Below, piece after piece: positions 6,137 through 6,887 of a stretch of DNA of 6,887 nucleotides. The notes beneath the pieces are model-generated. The model was not told the origin of the DNA. It ran no database searches and saw only the letters and a program-made list of their open reading frames with translations. The first letter of the stretch is position 1. The number at the start of each line of letters is the position of its first letter. The translations under genes were made by a program, and so were the position numbers. Source of the stretch: Gammaproteobacteria bacterium (GTDB taxonomy: Bacteria; Pseudomonadota; Gammaproteobacteria; S144-34); contig WFOW01000058.1 in assembly GCA_015487895.1 (NCBI GenBank), forward strand, positions 1 through 6,887, written 5' to 3'.

Positions 6137-6887
6137 CCGCGGGCGAGGATCACCTCCACGCGCCGGTTGCGCGCGCGGTTCGCGTCGGAGTCGTTCGGCA
6201 CCACGGGGCGCGTCTCGCCGAAGCCCTTCGGCCGCAGGCGCTTGGGATCGACGCCGAGGCGGGCGAGCTCGAGGGCGACCACGTGGGCGCGCAGCTCCGA
6301 GAGCACCTGGTTGAAGCGCTCGGGGCCGACGTCGTCGGTGTGGCCCTCGACCCGCACCGTGCCCCTGCGCAGGTCGGCCAGCCGCGCGAGCTTCTCCAGC
6401 GTCTGGCGCGCGCCCGGCTTGAGGTCCCACCTGCCGAGGTCGAACAGGATCGCCTCCGAGAGCGTCACCTTGACGCCCTCCGGCGTCTCCACCGCGCCCA
6501 GCTCGCGCATCAGGTCCTTCTCCGCCTCGGGGCGCGGCTCCGGGCGCGAGTAGGCGGCGATGCGGATGTCGCCGACCAGCGCCGGGGCGTCGGCGTAGCG
6601 GGTCGCGGAGCCGGACCGGCGGTTGAACCAGAAGGAGACCGCCGCGATCGGGGCCTGCGGACGGAAGGGGCGGTGCGCCACGCGGCGGCCATTGACGAAG
6701 AAGCGCACCTGGCCGCGGCGCACCTGCACGGCGATGCGGTGCACCCGCTCCGGCTCGAGCCGGGTCCGCCCGAGCTCAAAAGCCAGCCCGCCGGGCGTGC
6801 GCCGCGCGCCAAAGGCCGCCCCGTCGCAGCCCACGACCCCGCCGAGCAGGGCGTTGCGATCGCGCTGGGGGTCGCGCTCGATGTCCT
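6133..6887 (-). CDS. OmpA-family protein with concanavalin-like N-terminal region (5' partial)
   Basis: The frame is open to the right edge, so the N-terminus, including any signal peptide, is missing; 250 residues are visible, numbered here from the edge. Residues about 135-245 are an OmpA C-terminal (OmpA/MotB) domain, which on family knowledge binds peptidoglycan in the periplasm. Visible hallmarks are LSEAILFDLG with D-L-K-P, VEGHTDDVG (G181), N-Q-V-L-S-E-L-R-A, GVDPKRL, KGFGETRP and the terminal NRARNRRVEV, so the domain looks intact. Upstream, residues 1 to about 110 contain strand-rich sequence (RIAVQVRRGQVRFFVNGRRV, then AVSFWFNRR and GDIRIAAY). This resembles LamG/concanavalin-like sandwich domains, in which a solvent-exposed strand is followed by an x-V-N-G turn; that assignment is tentative. 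A charged, Pro-rich linker (PEPRPEAEKD) joins the two parts. A GTG at 6834 could initiate but would cut into the strand-rich domain, so it is probably internal. It is the first operon gene seen here and overlaps the HEAT gene by 4 bp. Confidence 0.92.
   Translation of the reverse strand, partial: DIERDPQRDRNALLGGVVGCDGAAFGARRTPGGLAFELGRTRLEPERVHRIAVQVRRGQVRFFVNGRRVAHRPFRPQAPIAAVSFWFNRRSGSATRYADAPALVGDIRIAAYSRPEPRPEAEKDLMRELGAVETPEGVKVTLSEAILFDLGRWDLKPGARQTLEKLARLADLRRGTVRVEGHTDDVGPERFNQVLSELRAHVVALELARLGVDPKRLRPKGFGETRPVVPNDSDANRARNRRVEVILARG

Noticed and set aside
3437..6553. A continuous + strand open frame of over 1000 codons opposite the HEAT gene
   Set aside because: Its product is a Gly/Arg/Gln/Pro-rich sequence without domains or a signal peptide, typical of an antisense shadow in high-GC DNA. 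The - strand reading has a signal peptide, HEAT repeats and ATGA coupling.
6832..6834. GTG at 6834 as the start of the OmpA-family protein
   Set aside because: The frame stays open to the window edge, a start there would remove any signal peptide, and it would begin inside the strand-rich domain.

Overview
The window is very GC-rich (clearly above 65% by eye, not computed), with densely packed genes and strong G/C preference at third codon positions. The encoded envelope proteins (Sec signal peptides, an OmpA-type peptidoglycan-binding domain, a probable lipoprotein) and a c-di-GMP enzyme point to a Gram-negative bacterium, probably a high-GC proteobacterium. I cannot place it more finely from sequence alone. 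No tRNA, rRNA, CRISPR array, insertion sequence or phage gene is visible.

Layout. Positions 1-1941 (+ strand) hold the C-terminal part of a c-di-GMP signalling protein: a long helical N-terminal region cut by the window edge, a degenerate GGDEF domain (IAGDF in place of GGDEF) and an EAL phosphodiesterase domain that keeps its catalytic residues. A 182-bp convergent spacer with GC-rich hairpins follows, ending at the stop codon of the next gene at 2125. From 2125 to the right edge, all genes are on the - strand and form one apparent operon. In transcription order these are: an OmpA-family protein with a probable concanavalin-like N-terminal region (6887-6133, partial); a 916-residue exported alpha-solenoid protein with HEAT-type repeats (6136-3386); a 234-residue exported protein I do not recognise (3335-2631); and a 169-residue probable lipoprotein with a PrcB C-terminal-like domain (2634-2125).

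Two of the three junctions in the operon are 4-bp ATGA stop/start overlaps. The third has a 50-bp gap containing a strong GAGGAGGT ribosome-binding site. All three complete products carry export signals, and the fourth, partial one carries a periplasmic peptidoglycan-binding domain. The simplest reading is a co-expressed envelope module: a cell-wall-anchored OmpA-like protein, a periplasmic scaffold, an orphan secreted protein and a small lipoprotein. Its function is unknown to me. Of everything here, this four-gene set is the best candidate for something undescribed. The c-di-GMP gene converges on it, and nothing in the sequence shows a functional link.
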